Shown: positions 52,954 to 61,765 of the stretch, in pieces
Position numbering within the stretch: position 1 is the first letter of the stretch
How the letters are laid out: every line of letters starts with the position of its first letter
Assembly: GCF_016908495.1 (NCBI RefSeq)
Contig: NZ_JAFBDZ010000002.1
Span: 62,001 to 126,000, forward strand
Reading direction: 5' to 3'
DNA: 64,000 bases
DNA from: Rossellomorea pakistanensis
Lineage (GTDB): Bacteria > Bacillota > Bacilli > Bacillales > Bacillaceae_B
Position numbers and translations under genes: made by a program
The notes under the pieces: generated by a model
Told to the model about the DNA's origin: nothing
Databases searched by the model: none
Seen by the model: only the letters and a program-made list of their open reading frames with translations

Positions 52954-53832
52954 GTGAAGAGACTTGTACAAATCGTTATTCAATTTATATTATCTTGTGT
53001 AGGGATCATCCTGGTTGGGGCTCTTCCGGTGCTGTTATCTGGGATTAATGAGAGAAAACTTTATGTAAAAGAATACATAGCGAGTATAAATGAGATTATT
53101 TATTCGATTTTCCACTTGGAAGAATTGACGTATTTTGTTTTTAGCTCAAATATTGAAAGACCGCTGTTCCCGCATCTTTGGGACCCAATTTTGTACTCCT
53201 TAACTGTATTATTTAGTGCTTTATTGTTAGCTTGCGCATTAGCTCTTCTACTGACAATCGTCTCCATGCTGTTTTCAGAAAGAGTAAGGAGTAGATTGAA
53301 GCTCTTTTTTTATGTTCTTGAATCTCTCCCAGATATCTTTGTCATTATCGTATGTCAGTTTTTCGTCATTTTCTTTTTCAAGCAGACAGGTATTCTTCTT
53401 GTTGAGATTGCGGCAGTAAGTGAGCAACAGGTTTATACGCTGCCGATCCTTTGTCTAGCGATCCTGCCAACGATTCAATTATATCGTTTATCCATGCTAA
53501 CCTTTGAAGAGGAATCTAGAAAGAATTATGTCGAATTAGCACAATCAATAGGATTAGGTAAGCTGTTCATTATTGTGATACACATTTTTCGGAATGCGAT
53601 TATTTCAGTGTTTTTCCAATCAAAAAAAACCGTTTGGTTCATGCTCTCAAACTTATTTGTACTGGAACTATTGTTTAATATTGCCGGGGTAACACGCTTT
53701 ATAATGTCTTACACACAACCAACGATCTTTACGGTTTCGTTATTGGCCTTCTTTATACCAATCTTTCTTTTCTATTCCATTGGGGAATGGATATTGCAGA
53801 AAAAAGCGAATCGAGGGGAGGTTCTGTCATGA
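52954..53832 (+). CDS. Opp/Dpp-type ABC transporter permease (OppB-like)
   Basis: A 292-aa membrane protein with six helices. The N-terminal helix, a long extracellular loop, and the EAA-like loop ELAQSIGLGKLFIIVIHIFRNAI (ExxxxxGxxxxxIxxxHxxxN) match BPD_transp_1 permeases of the oligopeptide type. It starts with GTG 52954 after GGGGG. Its stop overlaps the next permease (ATGA at 53829-53832). No ATPase or solute-binding protein gene is nearby, so the complete transporter must be assembled from elsewhere. Confidence 0.8.
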   Translation: MKRLVQIVIQFILSCVGIILVGALPVLLSGINERKLYVKEYIASINEIIYSIFHLEELTYFVFSSNIERPLFPHLWDPILYSLTVLFSALLLACALALLLTIVSMLFSERVRSRLKLFFYVLESLPDIFVIIVCQFFVIFFFKQTGILLVEIAAVSEQQVYTLPILCLAILPTIQLYRLSMLTFEEESRKNYVELAQSIGLGKLFIIVIHIFRNAIISVFFQSKKTVWFMLSNLFVLELLFNIAGVTRFIMSYTQPTIFTVSLLAFFIPIFLFYSIGEWILQKKANRGEVLS

Positions 53833-54845
53833 GGAAGGTTTGGAAGCAGCCATTATTTTTAATTGGCTTTCTTTTTATTGCAGGAGTATTAATAACGAGC
53901 TTTGCTTATTCATGGATAACAGATAATGAGATTAAAAAGGTTTACTACTTATATGAAGATGGTAGGTTAGTGGATGGAGCTCCGATTGAACCCCGACCAG
54001 GCTTACCATTTGGAACTGACGCTTTAGGTTTGGATATTTTTGCGAAAATCATCATCGGAGCAAAATTTACGATATTAGCGGCTTTAGCCGTAGCTGCCTT
54101 AAGGGTATTCATTGCACTCCCATTCGGGTTTCTTATGGGAACCTACTTTAGAAAACAAAAAAAGTATTTTAATGGATTAATTGACTCATTCCATTATGTG
54201 CCGTTAACGATCCTTGCCTATTATTTACTTAGACCCGTATTAATGGAGCCGATGGAAGGTTTTCAAACTTCTATGACTGAGCGGGTACTGATTGAAGTAT
54301 TCATCCTTGCCTTATTAACGGTACCCATCATCATCTCTTTAATTGGAAATGAATCTTCATTAATTTATCAGCGTGACTTTGTGGTGTGTGCAAAGTCATT
54401 AGGGGCAAGTAATTGGAGGATTATTCGAAAACATATCTATCCATCTTTAAGGGAAAAACTATTTGTTATTTTTGGTCAGCAAGTCATGCAAACTCTGATT
54501 ATATTATCCCACTTAGGATTACTAAAGCTATTCTTAGGGGGAACCCATGTCACTTTTGGGATGATGCCTGACCCGCCTACATCGATTACACAAGAATGGT
54601 CGGGACTGATCGGGGATTCCTTTCGTTATTTACAATCGGCTCCATGGATTCCACTCACACCGATCCTTTGTTTTGCAGCAACGATGTTAGCGGTAGCTTT
54701 GATGATTGAAGGGTACGTGAGAGCAACAACAGGTCGTTCTCATTATTTGAAAAAGCCGATAAGAACGAAAGCTAGAAAAGAAATGTCAAAAACAAAGCAT
54801 GTGACAAAGGAAGACCTGGAATGGTTTAAGCAAACAAGTTATTAG
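53829..54845 (+). CDS. Opp/Dpp-type ABC transporter permease (OppC-like)
   Basis: A 338-aa permease translated from the stop codon of the previous one. An N-terminal helix is followed by an OppC-type extracellular segment, GLPFGTDALGLDIFAKIIIGAKFTILAALAVAALRVFIALPFG (family GTDxxGRDxxSRxxxG), and an EAA loop CAKSLGASNWRIIRKHIYPSL. The last 30 residues are basic. The pair should form the membrane channel of a peptide- or metal-type ABC importer. Substrate unknown. Confidence 0.85.
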   Translation: MRKVWKQPLFLIGFLFIAGVLITSFAYSWITDNEIKKVYYLYEDGRLVDGAPIEPRPGLPFGTDALGLDIFAKIIIGAKFTILAALAVAALRVFIALPFGFLMGTYFRKQKKYFNGLIDSFHYVPLTILAYYLLRPVLMEPMEGFQTSMTERVLIEVFILALLTVPIIISLIGNESSLIYQRDFVVCAKSLGASNWRIIRKHIYPSLREKLFVIFGQQVMQTLIILSHLGLLKLFLGGTHVTFGMMPDPPTSITQEWSGLIGDSFRYLQSAPWIPLTPILCFAATMLAVALMIEGYVRATTGRSHYLKKPIRTKARKEMSKTKHVTKEDLEWFKQTSY

Positions 54846-55127
54846 GTGAGGAAAGCTCCTTTTGTATAAAAACAGGGCTGTCTGATAAGTCAATATTTCT
54901 ACAATCAGATGGATCATTATAACGCTTCCATTTTTGAATTCTCTGGATTGCCTCTATTGGACAGTTCATTTTTCTACTACACTACATGAAAAAGAATTAA
55001 GCTGATCGATAATTTCAGGTGGAAATTTCATTAATTCTTGGTTTTTCCTTTAAAATTCATACGATTACTTATTCCAGTTCAGTCCATCCTAAGGATAATC
55101 ATTATTTTCCTTGACTCGAATGTCGAA

Positions 55128-55255
55128 ATGCACAACTTTTTGATTTTATGCTCGTAATCGACTTGTAAAAGCACAAGAATCGAATTTCGCGCACGAAAAT
55201 CCAGGAGAAATGCACGAGATTTTAAATTTATGCATATGTTAGTATGTTGAGGAAT
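55128..55255. repeat. GCAC-array element, second copy
   Basis: GCACAA 55130, GCTCGT 55150, GCACAA 55171, GCACGA 55191, GCACGA 55212, GCATAT 55232. Intervals are 20, 21, 20, 21, 20 bp. The tail GCATATGTTAGTATGTTGAGG resembles that of the 38.5-kb copy. Confidence 0.7.
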
Positions 55256-55263
55256 AAAAAACA

Positions 55264-55363
55264 GGGCTGTCCTAAAACCAAGGAGTCTGGAACCATAACT
55301 TTAGATAGAAGCCTCAGGAGGATCTTCTACTTATGAACGTTCCACTCCCTTTTTAGACAGCCC
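55264..55363 (-). terminator. Long imperfect hairpin terminating the AtoE-type gene
   Basis: GGGCTGTC (55264-55271) pairs with GACAGCCC (55356-55363), with further pairing AGGAGTCTGGAAC/GTTCCACTCCCT inside. Read on the minus strand it ends in GTTTTTTATT. A shorter relative (GAGCTGTCCC...GACAGCTC) is at 59157-59230. Confidence 0.7.
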
Positions 55364-55368
55364 CTCTT

Positions 55369-56691
55369 TCATAAGAATAGTAAGCCTAATGAAATAAAAA
55401 TTCCGCTGATGAAAAGAACAATAACACAGTAGCCCATAATATCTTTGGCTTTTAATCCTGCTATTGCGAGGGCAGGCAAAGCCCAGAATGGCTGGATCAT
55501 ATTGGTCCATGCATCTCCCCAAGCAACGGCCATCGCCGTTTTGGCTACCGAAACATCTAGCGCTAAGGCAGCGTCTACCATAATCGGTGCCTGTACAGCC
55601 CATTGTCCTCCACCAGATGGAACAAAAAAGTTAACGATTCCAGCAGAGATAAAGGCGAATAATGGGAATGTAAAATCATTTGAAATGTTTACAAAAGCCT
55701 CAGACATTAGTGCTGCTAGATCTGATGCCGACATCATTCCCATAATACCGGCGTAGAATGGGAACTGAATAACGATTCCAGCGCCACCTTTTATCGCATT
55801 TTGTACAGACTCAAGGAAACGACGCGGTGTTCCATGAAAAAGTATTCCTAAAAACAAAAACAAGAAATTAACAATGTTAAGGTTAAGATTAAACCCGCTA
55901 GTGGCAAAGTAATAAATTAGAAAAATGATTCCTAAACTCCCTGTTAACATCGAAACAATTGTACTATTCTCTAATCGCTCAGCAGGAGTGTTCTCGTTAT
56001 GTTCAATAGTAGCTGCTTGCATATCAGTGTCAGCTAATATCTTTGGATCTACTGTTACGGTTTTATCTTTATTTGGCATCATAAGTCGATTTAAAATCGG
56101 TAGGATAATAAATAAAGAAAGTACAATCGCAATATTAAACGGGGCGAAAATCGTTTCACTTGTTGAAATGACACCTACTGCCTCTTGAAATGGATGCCCT
56201 TCTGTAGCAATTGATAATGGAATCGATCCCGAAAACCCCCCATGCCAGACGATAAACCCACTATAGGCACTCGCAATTAGCAAACGATAATCAACGTTGT
56301 GCACTCTCTTAGCCAGCTCTTTCGCAAATAAGGCACCAATGACCAACCCAAATCCCCAGTTGATCCAACTTGCAAGCATAGAAATCACCGAAACCCAAAC
56401 AATAGCAGCACCTGGTGACTTGGCTAAACTAGCTAAACCCCCTAAGCCCTTTTTAAAAATGGGGCTACTTGCCAGGACATAACCTGTAACAAGTACAAGA
56501 ACCATTTGCATAGAAAATTCCAGGAGTCCCCAGAAGCCTTCTCCCCAAAATTGAACCATTTCTATCGTCGAACTATCGGTAAGACCTAATCCTAGCCCAA
56601 AAACAACAAACGTTAAAATAATAACAAATAAAAATGGGTCTGGTAAAAATCTTTGCATAATTGAATTAGACAAATTGATAACCGCTTTCAT
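55369..56691 (-). CDS. atoE: AtoE-type short-chain fatty acid transporter
   Basis: A 440-aa membrane protein with about 12 helices. PDPFLFVIILTFVVFGLGL at the N-terminus, GFWGLLEFSMQMVLVLVTGYVLASSP, WGFGLVIGALFAKELAKR and the C-terminal FFVPSGGGQWAVQAPIMVDAA ... WGDAWTNMIQPFWALPALAIAGLKAKDIMGY match the AtoE short-chain fatty acid carrier family. It probably takes up acetoacetate or butyrate-type acids. ATG 56691 has GGGAGG upstream; the long in-frame extension to 56811 lacks one. Monocistronic. Confidence 0.9.
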   Translation of the reverse strand: MKAVINLSNSIMQRFLPDPFLFVIILTFVVFGLGLGLTDSSTIEMVQFWGEGFWGLLEFSMQMVLVLVTGYVLASSPIFKKGLGGLASLAKSPGAAIVWVSVISMLASWINWGFGLVIGALFAKELAKRVHNVDYRLLIASAYSGFIVWHGGFSGSIPLSIATEGHPFQEAVGVISTSETIFAPFNIAIVLSLFIILPILNRLMMPNKDKTVTVDPKILADTDMQAATIEHNENTPAERLENSTIVSMLTGSLGIIFLIYYFATSGFNLNLNIVNFLFLFLGILFHGTPRRFLESVQNAIKGGAGIVIQFPFYAGIMGMMSASDLAALMSEAFVNISNDFTFPLFAFISAGIVNFFVPSGGGQWAVQAPIMVDAALALDVSVAKTAMAVAWGDAWTNMIQPFWALPALAIAGLKAKDIMGYCVIVLFISGIFISLGLLFL

Positions 56692-57106
56692 GATCTTCCT
56701 CCCTTTTGTAGCTTTCCTTCTGATTGCATAACCATTATTTCTACATATTTTTTTGAAAACCCTTCCAAATAGTCTGAATAATTCGGAAATCAATAGAGAG
56801 AATATAATCACTCAAATAAATTTAAGGATTTTTGACTTTTACGAAGTTTCGTGGCTTCATCCGACTCTAATGAGGTGGTCGTTTAGGCTATTGCAGTTTT
56901 TTACCGCCACATCCGAGGTCATTTCCGCAATTGCAAAGTTTCCCAGCCTCAACCAACTCATTTAAGGTCGTCATTTAGGGAGCCATGAATTTCTACATGT
57001 TTCCGAACAAGAAAGGAATACTACTAGGTGAAGCCAAAATTTCCTTATTCCTAATGTTTTCATGTTAAAATATCCTATATTCTTATAGAAGGAATGGTGT
57101 TTACAT
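56692..57106. other. Intergenic region with imperfect repeats, no gene
   Basis: Minus-strand AAATGACGACC (56965-56976), AAATGACCTCGG and AAACGACCACC recur unevenly between 56860 and 56980, as does a motif near 6.1 kb. They look like another array-type element but the spacing is not constant. No coding sequence. Confidence 0.4.
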
Positions 57107-57976
57107 ATGATCACTTGTATAGCAACAGATATGGATGGAACATTACTGAATGCGAAACAAGAGGTGAGTGAAGAGAATCGAAAAGCTATTCTAGAAGCAA
57201 TTGATCATGGGGTTGAAGTTATTGTCGCGACGGGCAGGTCTTATGAGGAAGCAAGATACCCTTTAAGTGAAGCGGGCATTAAATGTCCGGTTATTTGTGT
57301 CAATGGAGCAGAGGTACGAAATGCGGATGGTGACATCACTTATTCGACAGGGATAGAAGGGGATAAAGCCCTTAAAATGGCCCAGCTATTGAACGAAATC
57401 GGCCTTTATTTTGAAGTGTACACGAATAAAGGAACCTATACGGAGGATTATGAGCGGGGAATCGATATTATTGTCGATATATTTACAACAGCGAATCCTG
57501 AGGTATCAGAAAAACAAGTAAGGCAATCAGCAAAGGAACGATTCGATAAGGGCCATATTAACCTAGTTGGTGATTATAGTAAAATTTTCAACAAACCTGA
57601 ATTTATCGTTTATAAATTTCTAGTGTTTTCTTTTGATGAAGCTTTACTACAAACAGGAAGGGACGTGTTAAAAGGGATTCCTTCCATAGCGATTAGTTCT
57701 TCAGGGAATGAAAACCTAGAAATTACAAGTGTTGATGCTCAAAAAGGAATTGCCTTAGAACGTTTTATCACAGAAAAAAGCCTTAACGCGAAGGATGCGA
57801 TGGCAGTCGGAGACAATTTCAATGACTTATCGATGATGAAAGTGGTGGGACGACCAGTAGCGATGGGAAATGCAGCAGAAGCGATAAAGGATTTCTGCCG
57901 CTATCAAACGGCATCGAATAATGAAGATGGAGTTGCCAAAGCTATTCGTGAAGCATTACAAACAACAAGTGTATGA
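57107..57976 (+). CDS. Cof-type HAD-IIB phosphatase
   Basis: A 289-aa HAD-superfamily hydrolase, class IIB. Motif I is ATDMDGTLLN (nucleophile Asp), motif II VIVATGRS, and motif IV AVGDNFNDLSMMKVVGRPVAMGNA with a Lys in motif III region (DAQKGIAL). The central alpha/beta cap fits Cof-like phosphatases that act on sugar phosphates or flavin/PLP-type metabolites. The specific substrate is unknown. GAAGGAATGG precedes ATG 57107. Monocistronic. Confidence 0.9.
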   Translation: MITCIATDMDGTLLNAKQEVSEENRKAILEAIDHGVEVIVATGRSYEEARYPLSEAGIKCPVICVNGAEVRNADGDITYSTGIEGDKALKMAQLLNEIGLYFEVYTNKGTYTEDYERGIDIIVDIFTTANPEVSEKQVRQSAKERFDKGHINLVGDYSKIFNKPEFIVYKFLVFSFDEALLQTGRDVLKGIPSIAISSSGNENLEITSVDAQKGIALERFITEKSLNAKDAMAVGDNFNDLSMMKVVGRPVAMGNAAEAIKDFCRYQTASNNEDGVAKAIREALQTTSV

Positions 57977-58037
57977 TTATACAACTAGAAACTCTCGGCC
58001 ATAATAGGGCTAATAAGGGAGAAGGAGAGTTTTTACA

Positions 58038-59147
58038 TTGAAAAAAATCATTTCTTTATTGTTTCTGGTATTATTGATTTCTTTATTGTTTCTGGTATTA
58101 TTGATTTCTTTAAGTGCCTGTTCAAACGAAAATCAAAACAGTGACGAGGAGGCAAAAGAAACTGTCGGCGGCCTAGATCGAGAAGCAAAAGTGTTAGCAC
58201 AAAACCTGGAGATTCCTTGGTCGATTGCTAAAAGCGGAGATGTCTTTTATTTAACAGAAAGAACAGGTTCCATTGTTAAGGTTGAAGACGGAAATCAGAC
58301 AAGAATGAGGGTAGAATTAAGTGACCCTTTAGCAGAAGTGGCAGAGGCGGGATTAATGGGATTTGTGCTTCACCCTGAATTTAATGACAACAGTCTGGCC
58401 TTTGCTTATTATACATACACAGAAGCAGGCGATTCCATAAATCGCCTAGTTCAATTAAAGTTAGATGGTGATGTATGGAAAGAAGAAAGAATTCTACTCG
58501 ACAATATTCCAAGCGGTCAGTTCCATCAAGGCGGAAGAGTGGAAATCGGGCCTGACAACAAGTTATTTGTTACAACTGGAGATGCTACACAGGAGCAAAT
58601 TTCCCAGGATATAAACGCAATTGGTGGTAAGATACTCAGAATCAATCTAGATGGAACGATTCCCTCCGACAATCCTTTTGAGGGATCATACGTTTATAGC
58701 TATGGACATAGAAATCCACAAGGTCTAGCATGGAATGAAGCTGGTGAGCTTTATAGCACTGAGCATGGCCCTAGCGGCTTTGACGAAATCAATCATATTC
58801 AAGAAGGAAAAAATTATGGCTGGCCTCTTATTACTGGGGATGAGAACATGGCAGGTATGCAAACACCAGTCATTCACTCAGGTGAATCCACGTGGGCTCC
58901 CTCGGGGGCAGACTTTAAAGATCATACACTTTATTTTGCCGCTCTTGCAGGCCAAGGCATTTATTCCTATTCACTTAATACAATGAAGTTAGAGAAAGTT
59001 TTGGGTGGATACGGACGGGTTAGAGATGTATTGATAGTGGGAGATACCCTATACTTTGTCACTAATAATACCGATGGACGTGGCGTTCCAAGAGAAAACG
59101 ATGACAAGCTTTACCAAATTGATTTGACCAATCTTCGCAAAAATTGA
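58038..59147 (+). CDS. PQQ-type soluble aldose sugar dehydrogenase lipoprotein
   Basis: A 369-aa six-bladed propeller enzyme of the soluble glucose/sorbosone dehydrogenase family. LAQNLEIPWSIA, GLMGFVLHPEF, FHQGGRVEIGPDNKLFVTTGDA, YGHRNPQGLAWNE and EHGPSGFDEINHIQEGKNYGWP are family signatures, including the catalytic His and calcium/PQQ-site residues. The signal peptide ends in a lipobox SAC, so it is anchored outside the membrane. The hydrophobic core is duplicated by a perfect 27-bp tandem repeat (see findings). It starts with TTG 58038 after AAGGAGAG. Confidence 0.88.
   Translation: MKKIISLLFLVLLISLLFLVLLISLSACSNENQNSDEEAKETVGGLDREAKVLAQNLEIPWSIAKSGDVFYLTERTGSIVKVEDGNQTRMRVELSDPLAEVAEAGLMGFVLHPEFNDNSLAFAYYTYTEAGDSINRLVQLKLDGDVWKEERILLDNIPSGQFHQGGRVEIGPDNKLFVTTGDATQEQISQDINAIGGKILRINLDGTIPSDNPFEGSYVYSYGHRNPQGLAWNEAGELYSTEHGPSGFDEINHIQEGKNYGWPLITGDENMAGMQTPVIHSGESTWAPSGADFKDHTLYFAALAGQGIYSYSLNTMKLEKVLGGYGRVRDVLIVGDTLYFVTNNTDGRGVPRENDDKLYQIDLTNLRKN
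58050..58103 (+). repeat. 27-bp perfect tandem duplication in a signal peptide
   Basis: 58050-58076 and 58077-58103 are identical (from ATTTCTTTATTG to TGGTATTATTG), and the first nine bases recur at 58104-58112. Each copy encodes nine residues of the hydrophobic core (ISLLFLVLL). Confidence 0.95.
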
Positions 59148-59156
59148 TTAAAAAAG

Positions 59157-59235
59157 AGCTGTCCCGATGAGCCAGGAATCACAGTGTTTGCCTACATTTG
59201 TGGTTCTAGACTCACTTGAGACAGCTCCTTTTTTA
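59157..59235. terminator. Imperfect hairpin between sugar dehydrogenase and TetR genes
   Basis: GAGCTGTC pairs with GACAGCTC, with internal CCAGGAATCACA/TGTGGTTCTAG-type pairing, followed by CTTTTTT. It serves the plus-strand gene and probably also the convergent TetR gene. Confidence 0.75.
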
Positions 59236-59892
59236 TATGGAAGAGGCTTTGACGCCATTCATAATCATGTGGATGGTGTATTCAATTTCTTTTTCATTAT
59301 CCCAATCTGCTTCAGGAAGCAGGAGGTGTCTTGCTATAAGAAAGCCGAAAATTGAAGAGAGCGTGAATCTGAGCACCGCCTGGGAAGGCATACTGATAAC
59401 CTGGCCTAATTCTTGATAATGCTCGATAATTCTTTGGACACGTTCAAACAATTTATTGGCGATATGCTCTTTAAATTGTTCTTTAAGTTCAGGGTGAAAC
59501 GGAATTTCTTGAATGAGAATTCGAAAGGCCGCCATATTTTCTTTTAAAAAAGCTTGGCGATTTAATATAAGAGCTTTTAAAAAGGCTTCGTACGTCTCAT
59601 ATTTGGTATCTAACACTTTGTTTAAGTCTTTTATAACAAAGGGAGCGACGAGTTTGGCCATTGTCGGTGCCACAATAGATAATAGTAAATCTTTTTTGGT
59701 TTTATAATGTCTAAAGATCGTTCCTTCTGCGACTCCTGCTTTTTTAGCAATTTCATTTGTAGAGGTAGCAGAGTAACCTTTTTCCGCGAAAATCTCTATG
59801 GCTGATTCTAAGATTTTTTTTTGCTTCTCTGTTAGACTCTCATCTTGATTTAGAAGTTCTTCAAAGAGATTATGTTGATTTTGTTCAGGCAT
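59233..59892 (-). CDS. TetR/AcrR-family transcriptional regulator
   Basis: A 219-aa regulator. The N-terminal HTH reads KILESAIEIFAEKGYSATSTNEIAKKAGVAEGTIFRHYKTKKDLL, the standard TetR signature; the remaining helices form the ligand domain. It lies downstream of an ABC-2 exporter (32 bp gap), in the same direction. Two palindromic boxes flanking the promoter of the ABC operon are the likely operators, so the regulator would repress its own transporter until a ligand is bound. ATG 59892 follows TAGGGG. Confidence 0.9.
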   Translation of the reverse strand: MPEQNQHNLFEELLNQDESLTEKQKKILESAIEIFAEKGYSATSTNEIAKKAGVAEGTIFRHYKTKKDLLLSIVAPTMAKLVAPFVIKDLNKVLDTKYETYEAFLKALILNRQAFLKENMAAFRILIQEIPFHPELKEQFKEHIANKLFERVQRIIEHYQELGQVISMPSQAVLRFTLSSIFGFLIARHLLLPEADWDNEKEIEYTIHMIMNGVKASSI

Positions 59893-59923
59893 TTTGATAC
59901 CCCTATCATACTAGTATATACAT

Positions 59924-60940
59924 TTATATTTTACGGTATTTTTTTAAAGCTGCAATGTTTAGTAATACGAATAAAATGGAAAACCCCAATAGAATCAACA
60001 ACGGAACGGCTATTTCCGATAAGGATAGCCCCCTAATCATCACATCACGTAGGGCATCCGCTGCATAATACAATGGAGTGACACGACCGATCCAGCTTAA
60101 CCAATCTGAGATCGTATCCAAATTAAATAAGCCAGAGAAAAAAATTTGTGGAACGACGACAATAGGAATAAACTGCATCATTTGCAGCTCGTTTTTGGCG
60201 AAAGATGAAAGCAAAATACCGAGCGTAAGTGCTGAAAATGACAGGGTGACGATAATCATTAGTAAATGAATAAATGCTCCCTTCATCATCATGTCTAAAA
60301 TATAGATAGAAAACCATGAAATAAAAGAGGCTTGTAGAATCGTAATGATTCCAAAACCGATTACATAGCTAACAACCATTTCCCAAATTCGCAGTGGACT
60401 TGCAAGCAACCGCTCTAATGTTCCGCTCGTTCTCTCTCTTAAGAAGGAAACACCACTGACTAAAAATACAAAGAAAAAAATAAAAAATCCAAGAAGAATC
60501 GGCCCAAAGGAATCAAAAAGCCCCATCTCCTGCTGCCCATACAAATAATGTACCTCTTCACTTAGTGTTGCTTGATTATCTTTTGTCAAAGCCGTCTGTA
60601 TTTCCTTTAAAACAGCCCCGTTAATAGTAGGGTCACTACCTTCAACGGTAATCGATGGATTATTTGGTTCTGTAAAATCAACGAAACCATCAATCGTTCC
60701 TTCTTTCATCGCCGTTGTAGCTTTAGCTTCTTCACTATAGTCTTCCCAACGATCAGGAATTGAAAAACCATTTTGAGCAGAAGATAGAACATACCCAACC
60801 TTTGGTTCATAGTCTTCTGAATCAAAGATGAGGGATAGCAAAGTTAAGATTAAAATAGGTGCCATAAACATTAAAGCAAGTGTACGTTTATCACGAAGCA
60901 GCTGGCGAATAATTCTCAAGGAAAAACCAAGAATTCTCAT
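59924..60940 (-). CDS. ABC-2-type transporter permease
   Basis: A 338-aa permease of the ABC-2 (DrrB/YhgE-like) type. One N-terminal helix (ALMFMAPILILTLLSLIF) precedes an extracellular domain of about 120 residues; then come five helices with FLRERTSGTLERLLASPLRIWEMVVSYVIGFG, the classic ABC-2 signature. Its ATG overlaps the ATPase stop codon (ATGA, 60937-60940). Likely an exporter of a drug or lipid-like compound with the ATPase encoded upstream. Confidence 0.9.
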   Translation of the reverse strand: MRILGFSLRIIRQLLRDKRTLALMFMAPILILTLLSLIFDSEDYEPKVGYVLSSAQNGFSIPDRWEDYSEEAKATTAMKEGTIDGFVDFTEPNNPSITVEGSDPTINGAVLKEIQTALTKDNQATLSEEVHYLYGQQEMGLFDSFGPILLGFFIFFFVFLVSGVSFLRERTSGTLERLLASPLRIWEMVVSYVIGFGIITILQASFISWFSIYILDMMMKGAFIHLLMIIVTLSFSALTLGILLSSFAKNELQMMQFIPIVVVPQIFFSGLFNLDTISDWLSWIGRVTPLYYAADALRDVMIRGLSLSEIAVPLLILLGFSILFVLLNIAALKKYRKI

Positions 60941-61659
60941 ATGTTCGACACCTCCGATTTAAGAAAGACTTCTTCAATGGAAGACACTTGAAACGACTCT
61001 GTAATGGATTCCGGCTTTTCATTCGCAATAATTTTTCCATCTCGTAACAAAGCAAGACGGTCACAGCGTTCCGCTTCATCCATCACATGGGTGGTAATCA
61101 GTAACGTCCTGCCATGTTTTTTTAGTTTCTGAAACTGCGCCCATATTTCTTTCCGCAATACTGGGTCAATCCCTACAGTAGGCTCATCTAAAATCAGCAC
61201 CTCTGGGTCATGAAGAAGAGCGATCGCTAAGGACAATCTTCTTTTCATCCCACCTGAATATAGATGAACAGGCTTCTTAAGATGATCTAGTAGGTCAACG
61301 GTCTTCATAACTTCTTCGATTCTTTGTTTGCGTTCTTTCTTTTTGAGTCCATATATAGAGGCAAAAAACTGTAAATTCTCATATGCTGTTAACTCTTCAT
61401 AAAGAGCATCTGATTGCGCCATATAGCCAATTTTTTTGTAGAATGGGATCGCTTTAATTTCTTCACCTTTAAAGGACACTTCACCAGCAGACAGAGACTC
61501 TAAACCAATAAAAATTTTAATTAATGTCGTTTTTCCAGAACCTGATGGACCAATAAGGCCAAAAATTTCACCAGATGGAATAGATAAGTCTACTTTATTC
61601 AATACGGGGTGATGACCAAACGATTTTGAAACGTTTTTAAAGTCAATAATTACGTCCAT
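60937..61659 (-). CDS. ABC transporter ATP-binding protein
   Basis: A 240-aa ATPase. Walker A GLIGPSGSGKTTLIK, Q-loop YMAQSDALYEEL, signature HLYSGGMKRRLSLAIALL, Walker B EVLILDEPTVGID and the switch His in LLITTHVMDE are all intact. It powers the ABC-2 permease immediately downstream. TGGAGGTG precedes ATG 61659. First gene of the operon ATPase-permease-TetR, under a promoter flanked by two palindromic operators. Confidence 0.95.
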   Translation of the reverse strand: MDVIIDFKNVSKSFGHHPVLNKVDLSIPSGEIFGLIGPSGSGKTTLIKIFIGLESLSAGEVSFKGEEIKAIPFYKKIGYMAQSDALYEELTAYENLQFFASIYGLKKKERKQRIEEVMKTVDLLDHLKKPVHLYSGGMKRRLSLAIALLHDPEVLILDEPTVGIDPVLRKEIWAQFQKLKKHGRTLLITTHVMDEAERCDRLALLRDGKIIANEKPESITESFQVSSIEEVFLKSEVSNI

Positions 61660-61678
61660 TTTTACACCTCCATAGAAG

Positions 61679-61740
61679 TGAGTGATTACTCACTTTATAT
61701 TATGACATCGTAGAGGTTTTGTAAAGTGAGTAATCACTCA
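61679..61740 (-). promoter_or_regulatory. TetR-type operators flanking the ABC operon promoter
   Basis: TGAGTGATTACTCA (61679-61692) and its exact reverse complement TGAGTAATCACTCA (61727-61740) lie 48 bp apart. Between them on the minus strand is TTTACA (61720-61725), 17 bp, TAATAT (61697-61702), a sigma-A promoter. A repressor bound to both sites would shut the operon. Confidence 0.8.
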
Positions 61741-61765
61741 TTTTAAGCGGGTGAAGTTCGAAATT

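Noticed and set aside
59167-59416. Two short plus-strand frames
   Set aside because: They run through the terminator hairpin and antisense to the TetR gene.
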